Part shown: positions 26,201-33,585 of the stretch, one piece after another
How the letters are laid out: each line of letters starts with the position of its first letter
Numbering within the stretch: the first letter of the stretch is position 1
NCBI GenBank assembly: GCA_934438135.1
Contig: CAKSBP010000013.1
Span: 1 to 64,000 of the forward strand
DNA: 64,000 nucleotides
Direction: 5' to 3'
Source of the DNA: an uncultured Clostridium sp.
Lineage (GTDB): Bacteria > Bacillota > Clostridia > Lachnospirales > Lachnospiraceae
Notes under the pieces: generated by a model
The model's database searches: none
Told to the model about the DNA's origin: nothing
What the model saw: only the letters and a program-made list of their open reading frames with translations
Made by a program: the position numbers and the translations under genes

Positions 26201-28953
26201 TCACTATCAATACAGAAACTATAGATTACACCGGATTATTTGGTGTAGTATCTGGCGCAGTTATTTCTAACTTGACGATTTCTGGTGTGAAGATTAGCGG
26301 TGCACAGTATGCTGGTGGTGTGGCAGGACTTGCAGTTGGAGAGACAACATCCTTTACACAATGTCATGTTATCGATGGCTTTGTAAAAGGAAGCAGCTAC
26401 ATTGGAGGTATTGTTGGTAAATTTGAAGGTGGATCTGCAGATGGACTTATTAATTGTTATGCCTCAGTTGAGGTAACAGCAGCTGCAGAATATGCTGGTG
26501 GAATTGCTGGATGGGTAATGGCAGGAATCAGTGGCTGTTATTCTGAGGGAACTGTGACAGGCGTTACCTATGTTGGTGGAATTGTTGGATATGTTATGAC
26601 TGTAACCATTCAAAACAGTTTTGTATTAGGCAGTGTTACTGGTGAAAATTATGTAGGTGGAATTGTAGGTGCCTGTGGAGAAACTGCTCAGGTTATAAAC
26701 TGCTATTTCGCAGCCAAAATAACGGCATCAGAAGAATATGCTGGTGGAATTTACGGATGTGTTACTGGAATTACAATCACACATTGTTACTATGATGGTA
26801 TTGTATCTGGTCTGGTTCCAAAAACAGAAAATGACCCAAGCAGACTGACAAACGGAATGAAGAGTGCAGTTAATTTTGCCGAATGGGATTTTACAGCAGT
26901 ATGGACGATTGACGAAGGTATGTCTTATCCATATTTAAAAGCATTAAATAAACCAGAACATATTCTTGGCATTACAGTAAAAGATGCACCAAAAGGTGCT
27001 GGAACAAAAGAAAATCCTTACATTATTATGACAGCAGCGCAGCTGGTTAACATCAGATTTGAACTAGGTGCTTATTACAAACTTGGTGCAGATATTGATT
27101 TGAAGGATATAGACTGGAATCCATTGGGAACGAAAGAACTTCCATTTACTGGACATTTTGATGGAAATGGTTTTGTGATTAAAAATCTTACGATTACACA
27201 CAGTGAAATGGATTATCTTGGATTATTTGGAGTCGTAAGAAATGCAGTCATTCTAAATGTGAAAATGGAAGGGGTATCCATCACAGGAGCTGGATATATT
27301 GGTGCGTTAATCGGATATGCAGTCGGCGAAGATACTTATATCTGTAACTGTAATGTAGCAGATGCCACAATCAGTGGTGGAACTTATGTTGGCGGTATTG
27401 TTGGTTATGCAGCTGGAACCATTGTAAAATGTTATGTATATGGTAAAGTAACAGGTAGTACCTACGTTGGAGGAATTGTCGGATATGCAATACATGTTGT
27501 AATTGAGAAATCTTATTCTACTGCTACTGTATTTGCTGTTACTTATGTTGGAGGAATTGTCGGATACAGCTGGGATGTAACGGTTCATTACTGTTTTGTT
27601 TATGGTGCAGTCAGCGGAACTGATTATGTAGCAGGTATTATTGGTGTATCTGGCTTTGACAGCAGTATTGTGGAATGCTATGTGGCAGGAAGAATTGTAG
27701 TAACTGGCACGATTGTCGGAGGCTTATGTTCATCCGTAACATTTATTACGGTTACAAAAAGCTGGTATGACGGAATTGCAACAGGAATTATTCCAAGACT
27801 GAGCATTGATTATTGTAGACTTGGGGGAATGATTTATAAAGCATCTTACAGCGAATGGGATTTCACAGCAGTCTGGGATTTGGAAGAAGGAAAGAGTTAT
27901 CCATTCTTAAGAGAACTGCCGAAACCAGAGTTTGTATATCAGATAGATATGACTGGAAGGCCAGGAGGACGAGGAGTGGAAGACGATCCTTATCAGATTA
28001 CAACACTAGAACAGCTGAAAAATGTAGACTTAGAACCAAACAGCTGGTTTGTACTAGGAAATGATATTGACTTAGAAGGAAAAGGTTTGATTCCGATAGG
28101 AGACAGTATCAAACCATTTTCTGGTGTATTCTTAGGAAATGGACATACGATTTCTAATTTTGTTCTTGATGCAGCTTTAAAAGACTGTGTTGGCTTCTTT
28201 GGAGAGACAAAGGGTGCAGTAATCAAAGACCTGACTTTATCCGATGCGAAAGTTACTGGTAAGAATAAGGTTGGTGCACTGATTGGTTATGCCGATGGAA
28301 ATACAAAAATAGAAGGATGTACAACGGATGTATGTGTAACTGGTAAAAACTATGTTGGAGGAATTGTCGGATATGCAGCAGAATCCCTAGTGAATACCTC
28401 TTCTGGTTTAGGAGATGTAAATGGAGTTAACTATGTTGGCGGAATCACAGGATATAGTTTTTACAGTACGCTGTTATCCTGTGAAAGTATTTCGACGATT
28501 ACTGGCTCAAATTATATTGGCGGAATTGCTGGATACAGTAATATTGGCATTGTAAAAGAATGTCAGAGCTTTACAAGCGTATTCGGAAAGAGATATGTGG
28601 GAGGAATTATCGGCTATAACAATGGTGCCACGATTGATACCTGCCAGAATCTAAAAGATACTAATGGAGATGTGCTTCCTTTGCTGAAAGCCTCAAATGA
28701 AACAGCGGTTGCTGAATTATCGGATTCTTATGCTTCGGTAACAGGTACTACTTATGTAGGAGGATTAATCGGCTATGCATATGGCGGAACGGAGAAAGCA
28801 TGTAATAGTGAAGCCTCAGTAACAGGTACTATTTATGTAGGCGGACTTATTGGATTCAATGTAGGAAGCATGAATCAGGACTGTACAAGTAATGCAGCAG
28901 TAGAAGGAACAAAATATACAAATGATTTAATCGGTTATACAAAAGGGGAATAG
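20278..28953 (+). CDS. Giant secreted GLUG-repeat protein (2891 aa)
   Basis: One uninterrupted frame of 2891 codons. TTG 20278 is the start, with GGAGG eight bases upstream; a signal peptide follows (LIAYVMSVIMMASICSDAAPVKA) and then a Pro/Glu/Thr-rich stretch to about residue 95. The rest is eight related modules of about 320-360 residues. A typical module opens G-x-GT-x-(E/D)-(D/N)-PY-x-I, has DIDL..(I/M)EW.PIG..PF(T/S)G..(D/L)GNG, then six to ten GLUG units built on YVGG(I/L)(V/A)G, and closes with YDG..(S/T)GL.P and (E/G)WDF..VW..EEG.(S/T)YP(Y/F)L. It ends in GLUG repeats with no cell-wall anchor. GLUG arrays form beta-solenoids in surface adhesins; the exact function is unknown. Expect assembly trouble and length variation between strains. 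Confidence 0.85.
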   Translation: MSKIGKRRLIAYVMSVIMMASICSDAAPVKASDGEDTTSQQTVEQTMSPDASPTADDSLPEETKLPEVTQGIETLPPEAEVSEVPEETKEPQVTEDTLEKDGEYYLLQNADDFDFVRQHPDEKYKLKSDIDFKEAALEPIGTIDVPFSGELNGNGCTVKNLTIQTEQDYAGLFGVIENAYVHDMTFETVSVTGNDYVGSLAGYAVGADKKIENCTISGGSVNGHDFTGGLLGATDEKSTVSSTVIKNVNSDADVTADGNKTGGIVGYIKGSIYGSSSTGDVSGYDCIGGIAGQSSGGTIEVSYTKGKLTGNMYTGGLIGIMNGGTIEQCYSLKELKGNVYAGGLLGESSGGTVENSFVIGTVNGSSYVGGLIGQCTTITYLTNCYVSAVTLSNDSMVGGICSKEDNLKIQNSYFDTTVSELDVQATSDAGKTTAQMRKQESFESWNFNSVWSIEEGQSYPYLTNLPKPEEIAGPPVEEDMQGDGTKDSPYIVKTKKQLFMIQNNLSAYFKLGADINLGGIEWTPVGSTSMPFTGGLDGNGFSISNFQITKSTVNYVGFFTAVFNAEIKNITFDHGVIAAKSYAGTVAGQVLGTDTILEQISVTNASVSGTSYLGGLFGIVSAAATAPISFCYADATVTAAGERAGAIVGNLTGSLTNSYAAGIVKGTNHIGGLVGLQAGTADLTQCYSKVLVAATGKNIGGLVGCKVKGTISNSFALGEVSGTSVVGGILGAATSAVTISNCYGAEKLSGAAASLGGIAGSISYLTIKNTCYDGTVSGVVPRDLVQVSKTTKAMTKKSSYTEWDFETVWDMEDGKTYPYLKTLPKPDGIASEVPEEQTGSGTLEDPYVIRTVKDLDNIRYEMNAHYVLGNDIDLNGMEWIPIGTSAAPFTGTLDGAGYQIFNFTITLSTMEYVGLFGVVKNAEIKNITVKDYLVTGKNYVGSLAGSIQGTGWNIIDCHVSGGKVTGVTSVGGLFGNTTAASINDMSGCSSSAEVTAAGSHAGGIVGSLSGKLTGSYAVGKVTGASNVGGLVGYQVSASSIAGCYSTAEVKATTARAGGIIGYKAAKGSISNCYVLGIVSGTAGVGGIIGAANAAVMIENSYVAASIHAVNKTIGGIAGVATNITVTNSFYDGLLCGLASSGEAQTSKLTESLMRKATFTGWDFENTWDIEEGKTYPFLRNLPKPAGVTTDVEALITEGAGTKEDPYIIRTAEQLQAVKYEVTAYYKLAEDIDLEGVEWTPIGTASKPFSGGFDGNNHTVSNFIISKGTVDNIGFFGVIGSSEIKDFTVRDFTVNGKNDVGGLIGKVSTADRILTNCHVENGKVCGTSYVGGLIGFVAKVGTSDIEGCSSNADVIGTASYTGNLIGYLYGNLTNSYAKGTTQGETYVGGLAGYSNAGVIDRCYAVVKATNGTYVGGIAGYKYSGTIKNSYAVGSITGTNYIGGVVGTVYTTMYLTNCYSSVSIKAAGANVGGLCCANTNIKMAECYYDGMVSNLNPLTKYDCSYLTPTLMRQASFAGWDFETVWNIEENSSYPYLKESGKPEEVTVEKKDSFPEGKGTAEEPYEITTAKQLNFVKEEPTASYVLVNDIDLEDSEWEPIGINTNAPFTGTFDGNGHVISNFTVSQSTASSIGFFGVINNGTVKGLNLDNARVTGKNYVGALVGYVMGTTWVIDDCHITNTRTAGVGCIGGLVGNVAGAGRDGITNSSAKVEVVATGDRVGGLVGNLVGNVTKCYVTGNIQGANMVGGIAGCSGSGVIEQCYATGDITGATKTAGLVGYKTAGKIENCYNLGTVTGTNYVSGILGAAASTKVSITNCYTAAVITGTGTYVGGIYGTKGAVAAVNSYYNRTVNPSLTVVDAHARYTSGLKRRANFTDWDFDTIWSIHEYKTYPSLQGMDEPEGIEGPVATDLPEGSGTKEDPYMIKTKQQLISVKYDLTAYYEIANDIDLGGMEWEPIGNFETPFTGHLNGNGFTVSNFTINTETIDYTGLFGVVSGAVISNLTISGVKISGAQYAGGVAGLAVGETTSFTQCHVIDGFVKGSSYIGGIVGKFEGGSADGLINCYASVEVTAAAEYAGGIAGWVMAGISGCYSEGTVTGVTYVGGIVGYVMTVTIQNSFVLGSVTGENYVGGIVGACGETAQVINCYFAAKITASEEYAGGIYGCVTGITITHCYYDGIVSGLVPKTENDPSRLTNGMKSAVNFAEWDFTAVWTIDEGMSYPYLKALNKPEHILGITVKDAPKGAGTKENPYIIMTAAQLVNIRFELGAYYKLGADIDLKDIDWNPLGTKELPFTGHFDGNGFVIKNLTITHSEMDYLGLFGVVRNAVILNVKMEGVSITGAGYIGALIGYAVGEDTYICNCNVADATISGGTYVGGIVGYAAGTIVKCYVYGKVTGSTYVGGIVGYAIHVVIEKSYSTATVFAVTYVGGIVGYSWDVTVHYCFVYGAVSGTDYVAGIIGVSGFDSSIVECYVAGRIVVTGTIVGGLCSSVTFITVTKSWYDGIATGIIPRLSIDYCRLGGMIYKASYSEWDFTAVWDLEEGKSYPFLRELPKPEFVYQIDMTGRPGGRGVEDDPYQITTLEQLKNVDLEPNSWFVLGNDIDLEGKGLIPIGDSIKPFSGVFLGNGHTISNFVLDAALKDCVGFFGETKGAVIKDLTLSDAKVTGKNKVGALIGYADGNTKIEGCTTDVCVTGKNYVGGIVGYAAESLVNTSSGLGDVNGVNYVGGITGYSFYSTLLSCESISTITGSNYIGGIAGYSNIGIVKECQSFTSVFGKRYVGGIIGYNNGATIDTCQNLKDTNGDVLPLLKASNETAVAELSDSYASVTGTTYVGGLIGYAYGGTEKACNSEASVTGTIYVGGLIGFNVGSMNQDCTSNAAVEGTKYTNDLIGYTKGE
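20570..28950 (+). repeat. Eight diverged tandem modules of about 1 kb within the GLUG gene
   Basis: Module openings (G.GT..PY.I) lie near 21721, 22795, 23866, 24940, 26009, 26995 and 27964, with a variant first module from about 20570. Spacing is about 1.07 kb for the first intervals and about 0.97-0.99 kb for the later ones. Protein identity is moderate, so the duplications are old rather than recent slippage. Confidence 0.8.
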
Positions 28954-28966
28954 ATAGGAGATTGAT

Positions 28967-29008
28967 ACAGGTGTCAGCGTGTATAAAAAACGCTGGCACC
29001 TGTTTTTC
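28967..29008 (+). terminator. Intrinsic terminator after the GLUG genes
   Basis: ACAGGTGTCAGCGT pairs with ACGCTGGCACCTGT (one G-T pair) and is followed by TTTTC. It ends the GLUG transcript before the nad operon. Confidence 0.85.
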
Positions 29009-29063
29009 TATGTGAGATTATATGATGTTTACACTTGTTTAATCACATGACAAGACACCTGAC

Positions 29064-29091
29064 TTGACAAATCAGAAAATTGTGCCATAAT
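29064..29091 (+). promoter_or_regulatory. nadABC promoter
   Basis: TTGACA (29064-29069) and CATAAT (29086-29091), 16 bases apart, about 90 bases before nadA. The upstream GACAAGACACCTGACTTGAC (29050-29069) overlaps the -35 box and resembles NiaR-type operators as I recall them, which would fit repression by nicotinic acid. Confidence 0.6.
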
Positions 29092-29184
29092 ATAGTATCA
29101 AACCGTATCAGTTTTCTGGACGGAAAAGAGGAAGAGAAAGTTTATTATTAAGGGCTGCGAAGATTAAACTTTTAGAGGTGGATG

Positions 29185-30093
29185 ATGGAGAATTTAGTGA
29201 ATCGCATTGAACAGTTAAAGAAAGAGAAAGACGCTGTCATTTTAGCACATTACTATGTCTGTGATGAAGTGCAGCAGGCAGCAGATTATGTTGGAGATTC
29301 CTATTACCTTGCTAAAATTGCAAAGAGCGTACCGCAGAAAGTGATTTGCTTTTGTGGGGTATCCTTTATGGGAGAGAGTGCTAGGATTTTAAACCCGGGA
29401 AAAACCGTATTGATGCCGGAGCCTGCGGCGGATTGCCCGATGGCACATATGGCAGATGTGGATAAGATAAAAAAGGTGAAGGAAGAACATCCAGACGTAG
29501 CAGTAGTCTGTTACATTAATTCTTCTGCAGAGATTAAACAGTATGCAGATGTCTGCGTGACATCTTCTAATGCATTGAAAATTGTAAAGAAACTTCCGAA
29601 TCAGGAAATTTATTTTATACCAGATGAAAATCTGGGAAGATATATTGCATCACAGGTTCCAGAGAAAAAGTTTATTTTTAATGATGGATTTTGTCATGTA
29701 CATAAAAGCATTACTCGTGAAAATGTACAAAAAGCAAAAGAAGCAAGACCGGAGGCACTGGTGCTGGCACATCCAGAATGTAAAATGGATGTATTAGAAC
29801 TGGCAGATTATATTGGAAGTACTTCTGGAATTATTGATTACGCCACAAAGAGTGATAAAAAAGAATTTATCATTTGTACGGAAATGGGTGTATTTTTTGA
29901 ACTAAATCAGAAGAATCCGGATAAGAAATTTTATTCGGTAGGGCATAGACAATTCTGTCCGAATATGAAAATGATTACGCTGGATAAAGTAGTAAAATCC
30001 TTAGAAGAAAATATAACAAAGGTGGAACTGGATAAAGAACTGAGTGAAAATGCGGAAAAACCGCTGGATAAAATGCTGGAATTGGCAGAATAG
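29185..30093 (+). CDS. nadA: Quinolinate synthase
   Basis: A 302-residue NadA, which condenses iminoaspartate with dihydroxyacetone phosphate to quinolinate in de novo NAD synthesis. AHYYVCDEVQ near residue 20 carries the conserved HYY, and the three cysteines that hold the [4Fe-4S] cluster are visible in the FCGVSFMGE, HPECKMD and RQFCPNMK segments. The length fits the short clostridial form. ATG 29185 is favoured over ATG 29182 because GAGGTG lies four bases upstream. It is the first gene of nadA-nadB-nadC. Confidence 0.96.
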   Translation: MENLVNRIEQLKKEKDAVILAHYYVCDEVQQAADYVGDSYYLAKIAKSVPQKVICFCGVSFMGESARILNPGKTVLMPEPAADCPMAHMADVDKIKKVKEEHPDVAVVCYINSSAEIKQYADVCVTSSNALKIVKKLPNQEIYFIPDENLGRYIASQVPEKKFIFNDGFCHVHKSITRENVQKAKEARPEALVLAHPECKMDVLELADYIGSTSGIIDYATKSDKKEFIICTEMGVFFELNQKNPDKKFYSVGHRQFCPNMKMITLDKVVKSLEENITKVELDKELSENAEKPLDKMLELAE

Positions 30094-30105
30094 GAGGCTT
30101 TTGAC

Positions 30106-31419
30106 ATGTCTGAGACATATGACGTAATTATTGTAGGAACTGGAGCAGCTGGTCTGTTTGCTGGACTAAGTCTTCCGGAACAGGTAAAGACGCTGATGAT
30201 TACAAAGGACGAGGTAGAAAACAGTGATTCTTATTTGGCCCAGGGGGGAATTTCAACGTTAAAAGCACCAGATGATTTTGAAAGCTATTTTGAAGATACC
30301 ATGCGTGCCGGACATTATGAAAATAATGAAGATTCCGTAAAAATCATGATTCAGTCTTCGAGTGAAATTATTCAGGAGCTTATAGATTATGGCGTAGATT
30401 TTGACCGGGATGAAGAAGGAAAGCTTTCCTATACAAGAGAAGCCGCTCATTCTACATTTCGTATTCTGCATCATGATGACATTACTGGACAGGAAATTAC
30501 GAAAAAATTAATTGCTCAGGTAAAAAAGAAGAAAAATATTGAACTTCGGACCTTTACAACAATGATTGATTTATTGGAAGAGAATAATATTTGTAATGGT
30601 GTTGTTGTAAAGAATCACGATGGTATGCAGGAAGCCATTTATGCAAAAGCAGTGGTTCTTGCAACTGGTGGAATCGGTGGATTATTTCGCAATTCCACCA
30701 ACTTTGGCCATATCAGTGGAGACAGTTTTGCTATTGCTATTCAGCATAAGATTGAACTGGAGCATTTAAATTATATTCAGATTCATCCGACTACACTGTA
30801 TTCTAAGAAAAAGGGCAGAAGATTTTTGATTTCGGAATCCGTTCGTGGTGAAGGTGCAATTCTGGTCAATGACAAACATGAGCGGTTTGTCAATGAACTG
30901 CTTCCAAGAGACAAGGTAACTCAGGAAATCAAAAAAGAAATGGAACGGGAAGGAACAGACCACGTTTATATAACTATGCGTCATATGGACAGAGAAGAGA
31001 TTGAAAAGCGTTTCCCTAATATTTTTAAACGTTGTCTGGAAGAAGGATATGATTTATCCAAGGATTACGTTCCAGTAACGCCGGCTCAGCATTATATTAT
31101 GGGTGGTATTAAAGCAAGTGTGAACGGAGAAACTTCCATGAAACGTTTGTATGCAGTAGGTGAGACAGCTTGTAATGGGGTACATGGTGCGAATCGTCTT
31201 GCCAGCAATTCTTTATTGGAAAGCCTTGTGTTTTCAAAGCGTGCAGCAGGCGTTATTATGGAAAAAGATTTTAAGAGTGAACTAAAGGAACAGAAGGTTG
31301 ACTGGAAGATGTATCAGGATGAGGAAGAAAGAAAAGAGAAGAACAAAGAACTCATTATGGAGATGATTAAAAGAAAGGACGAGGAATTCTATGTTAAGTG
31401 GTGTAACAATGAAGCTTAA
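30106..31419 (+). CDS. nadB: L-aspartate oxidase
   Basis: A 437-residue FAD enzyme that oxidises L-aspartate to iminoaspartate for NadA. VIIVGTGAAGLFAGL is the FAD-binding motif, SYLAQGGIST and HPTTLYSKK are active-site segments shared with succinate dehydrogenase flavoproteins, and GGIKASVNGETS and NRLASNSLLE complete the fold. It is about 100 residues shorter than enterobacterial NadB because the C-terminal helical domain is reduced, as is usual in clostridia. GGAGG precedes the ATG. The 3' end overlaps nadC by 29 bases. Confidence 0.95.
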   Translation: MSETYDVIIVGTGAAGLFAGLSLPEQVKTLMITKDEVENSDSYLAQGGISTLKAPDDFESYFEDTMRAGHYENNEDSVKIMIQSSSEIIQELIDYGVDFDRDEEGKLSYTREAAHSTFRILHHDDITGQEITKKLIAQVKKKKNIELRTFTTMIDLLEENNICNGVVVKNHDGMQEAIYAKAVVLATGGIGGLFRNSTNFGHISGDSFAIAIQHKIELEHLNYIQIHPTTLYSKKKGRRFLISESVRGEGAILVNDKHERFVNELLPRDKVTQEIKKEMEREGTDHVYITMRHMDREEIEKRFPNIFKRCLEEGYDLSKDYVPVTPAQHYIMGGIKASVNGETSMKRLYAVGETACNGVHGANRLASNSLLESLVFSKRAAGVIMEKDFKSELKEQKVDWKMYQDEEERKEKNKELIMEMIKRKDEEFYVKWCNNEA

Positions 31420-32245
31420 TGCCGACCGCTGCATTTTAAGTGCATTGAGAGAGGACATAACAAGCGAGGATGTTTCTACAAACAGTGTGATGCGGGAACA
31501 TAAGGCAGGACGTGCAGATTTAATATGCAAACAGGATGGTATTATCTGTGGACTGGAAGTATTTCAAAGAGTATTTGAACTGCTGGATGAAAAAGTGGTA
31601 TTTGAAACATATTTTCAAGATGGGGATGCAGTAAAAAAAGGAGAGTTAATTGGTGTGCTAACTGGTGATATCCGTGCTTTATTATCTGGAGAGAGAACGG
31701 CTCTTAATTATTTACAGAGAATGAGTGGAATTGCTACCTATACTAAAGAGTATGCTGACGAATTAAAAGACAGCAAGACAAAGCTTCTGGATACGAGAAA
31801 GACGACACCAAATATGCGTATTTTTGAAAAATATGCAGTAAAGGTTGGCGGCGGTTGCAGCCACCGTTATAATCTTTCTGATGGTATTTTATTAAAAGAT
31901 AATCATATCGGTGCAGCAGGAAGTGTGAAGAAAGCCATTGAAATGGCAAAAGAATATGCACCGTTTGTCCGAAAGATTGAAATCGAAGTAGAAAACCTTG
32001 ATATGGTGAAGGAAGCATTGGAAGCAGGAGCGGATATTATTATGTTAGATAATATGGATAATGACACCATGAAAAAAGCGGTTAAAATGATTGGCGGCAG
32101 GGCACAGACAGAGTGTTCCGGCAATGTGACCAAGGAACGCTTACAGGAAATTAAAGAAATTGGAGTTGACTTTGTTTCTTCTGGTGCATTGACACATTCG
32201 GCACCGATTATGGATGTTTCTTTAAAAAATCTCAAGCCTCTTTAA
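31391..32245 (+). CDS. nadC: Nicotinate-nucleotide pyrophosphorylase (carboxylating)
   Basis: A 284-residue quinolinate phosphoribosyltransferase, the last of the three de novo steps, giving nicotinate mononucleotide. SGERTALNYLQRMSGIAT, LDTRKTTPNMR, KVGGGCSHRYNLSDG and LKDNHIG are its substrate-binding signatures. ATG 31391 follows GAGGAA inside the end of nadB; ATG 31409 is a possible shorter start. A terminator begins inside its last codons. Confidence 0.96.
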   Translation: MLSGVTMKLNADRCILSALREDITSEDVSTNSVMREHKAGRADLICKQDGIICGLEVFQRVFELLDEKVVFETYFQDGDAVKKGELIGVLTGDIRALLSGERTALNYLQRMSGIATYTKEYADELKDSKTKLLDTRKTTPNMRIFEKYAVKVGGGCSHRYNLSDGILLKDNHIGAAGSVKKAIEMAKEYAPFVRKIEIEVENLDMVKEALEAGADIIMLDNMDNDTMKKAVKMIGGRAQTECSGNVTKERLQEIKEIGVDFVSSGALTHSAPIMDVSLKNLKPL

Positions 32246-32263
32246 AAAGGGGCTTGTTTTTTT
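32233..32263 (+). terminator. Intrinsic terminator after nadC
   Basis: CAAGCCTCTTT pairs with AGGGGCTTG and is followed by a run of T. The left arm overlaps the 3' end of nadC. A second weak hairpin, AAGGG/CCCTT with a T8 tail, lies at 32355-32378. Confidence 0.8.
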
Positions 32264-32387
32264 GGACTTTATGTGGTAGAATTTTAACAATTTAGGGTGA
32301 TTTACCGAGAACACGGTAATATCGCTATTGTGTGATTATTTATTCAAAAAAATTAAGGGTTTTCTTTCCCTTTTTTTTGCCTATAAA

Positions 32388-32422
32388 TTGAATGTTTATA
32401 CGTAAGAATGAATAATAATGCA
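32388..32422 (+). promoter_or_regulatory. carAB promoter with candidate ARG box
   Basis: TTGAAT (32388-32393) and AATAAT (32411-32416) are 17 bases apart. TGAATAATAATGCA (32409-32422) covers the -10 and matches the ArgR consensus TGAATAWTWATTCA at all but one position. A weaker copy, TGAATGATAACAGT, follows at 32430-32443. ArgR repression of carbamoyl-phosphate synthesis would fit. Confidence 0.6.
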
Positions 32423-32478
32423 ATGAGTGTGAATGATAACAGTGCTCTAATAAGATAGAAAGGATTAAGGTGTAACAT

Positions 32479-33585
32479 ATGAAGGCTTTTCTTATACTTG
32501 AAGACGGGACAGTATTTACAGGTAAAAGTATTGGTGCCACTCAGGATGTAATAAGTGAAATTGTTTTTAATACATCTATGACTGGATATTTAGAGGTATT
32601 AACGGACCCAAGCTACGCTGGACAGGCAGTAGTTATGACTTATCCGTTAATTGGAAATTACGGTGTCTGCTATAAGGACATGGAGTCACAGAAAGCATGG
32701 CCGGATGGTTATATTGTAAGAGAAATCGCAAGAAGACCAAGTAATTTCCGTTCCGAAGACTCGATTGAGACATTTTTAAAGAAGCAGGAGATTCCCGGAA
32801 TCTGTGGAATTGATACCAGGGCTTTAACGAAGATTCTCAGAGAAAAAGGTACCATGAATGGTATGATTACAACAAATGAGAATTACAATTTATCCAATGT
32901 ATTAGAGCAGATCAAAGAATATAAGGTAACTGGTGTTGTAAGAAAAGTAAGCCACAAAGAAGTAACGGTTTATAAGCCTGGCGATTTGGGAACAGAAGAA
33001 GCACCGGTACAGAAGAAAGTTGCATTAATGGACTTTGGTTCTAAAAATAATATTGTACGTTCTTTAGTGAAACGCGGATGCGAAGTAACTGTTTATCCTG
33101 CTTATACAAAAGCAGAAGATATTCTGGAGAAACAGCCGGACGGCATTATGCTGACAAATGGTCCTGGAGATCCGTCTGAATGTGTAGAAATCATCGAAGA
33201 ACTGAAGAAATTATATAATTCCGATACTCCAATCTTTGCAATTTGTTTAGGTCATCAGCTTATGGCACTTGCCAATGGCGGTAAGACAGAAAAAATGAAA
33301 TATGGACACCGTGGTGCAAATCATCCAGTAAAGGATCTTGCAACAGGAAGGGTATACATATCTTCCCAGAACCATGGATATGTAGTTATTGATGGAAGTA
33401 TCGACGAGAAAGTTGCTGAAACTTCCTTTATTAATGTAAATGATGGAACTGTTGAAGGACTGCATTATCTTGGAAAGAATATTTTTACGGTACAGTTCCA
33501 CCCAGAAGCATGTGCAGGTCCAGTTGATTCTGATTTCTTATTTGACAGATTTATTAACATGATGGAGGTGGTTAAGAATGCCTAG
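32479..33585 (+). CDS. carA: Carbamoyl-phosphate synthase small subunit
   Basis: A 368-residue glutamine amidotransferase subunit that passes ammonia to CarB for arginine and pyrimidine synthesis. Residues 1-150 are the CarA-specific N-terminal domain (FNTSMTGYLEVLTDPSY). The class I amidotransferase domain has GPGDPSE, the nucleophile in AICLGHQLM and the His-Glu pair in QFHPEACAGP. The ATG follows AGGTGTAACAT. It overlaps carB by eight bases. Confidence 0.97.
   Translation: MKAFLILEDGTVFTGKSIGATQDVISEIVFNTSMTGYLEVLTDPSYAGQAVVMTYPLIGNYGVCYKDMESQKAWPDGYIVREIARRPSNFRSEDSIETFLKKQEIPGICGIDTRALTKILREKGTMNGMITTNENYNLSNVLEQIKEYKVTGVVRKVSHKEVTVYKPGDLGTEEAPVQKKVALMDFGSKNNIVRSLVKRGCEVTVYPAYTKAEDILEKQPDGIMLTNGPGDPSECVEIIEELKKLYNSDTPIFAICLGHQLMALANGGKTEKMKYGHRGANHPVKDLATGRVYISSQNHGYVVIDGSIDEKVAETSFINVNDGTVEGLHYLGKNIFTVQFHPEACAGPVDSDFLFDRFINMMEVVKNA

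Noticed and set aside
20570..28950. CRISPR-like or satellite repeat array
   Set aside because: The repeats are protein-level GLUG modules in one open frame with diverged DNA, not short identical direct repeats with spacers.
28954..29184. Riboswitch in the nadA leader
   Set aside because: The region holds a terminator, a promoter and about 80 bases of leader with no fold I recognise; operator control is simpler.
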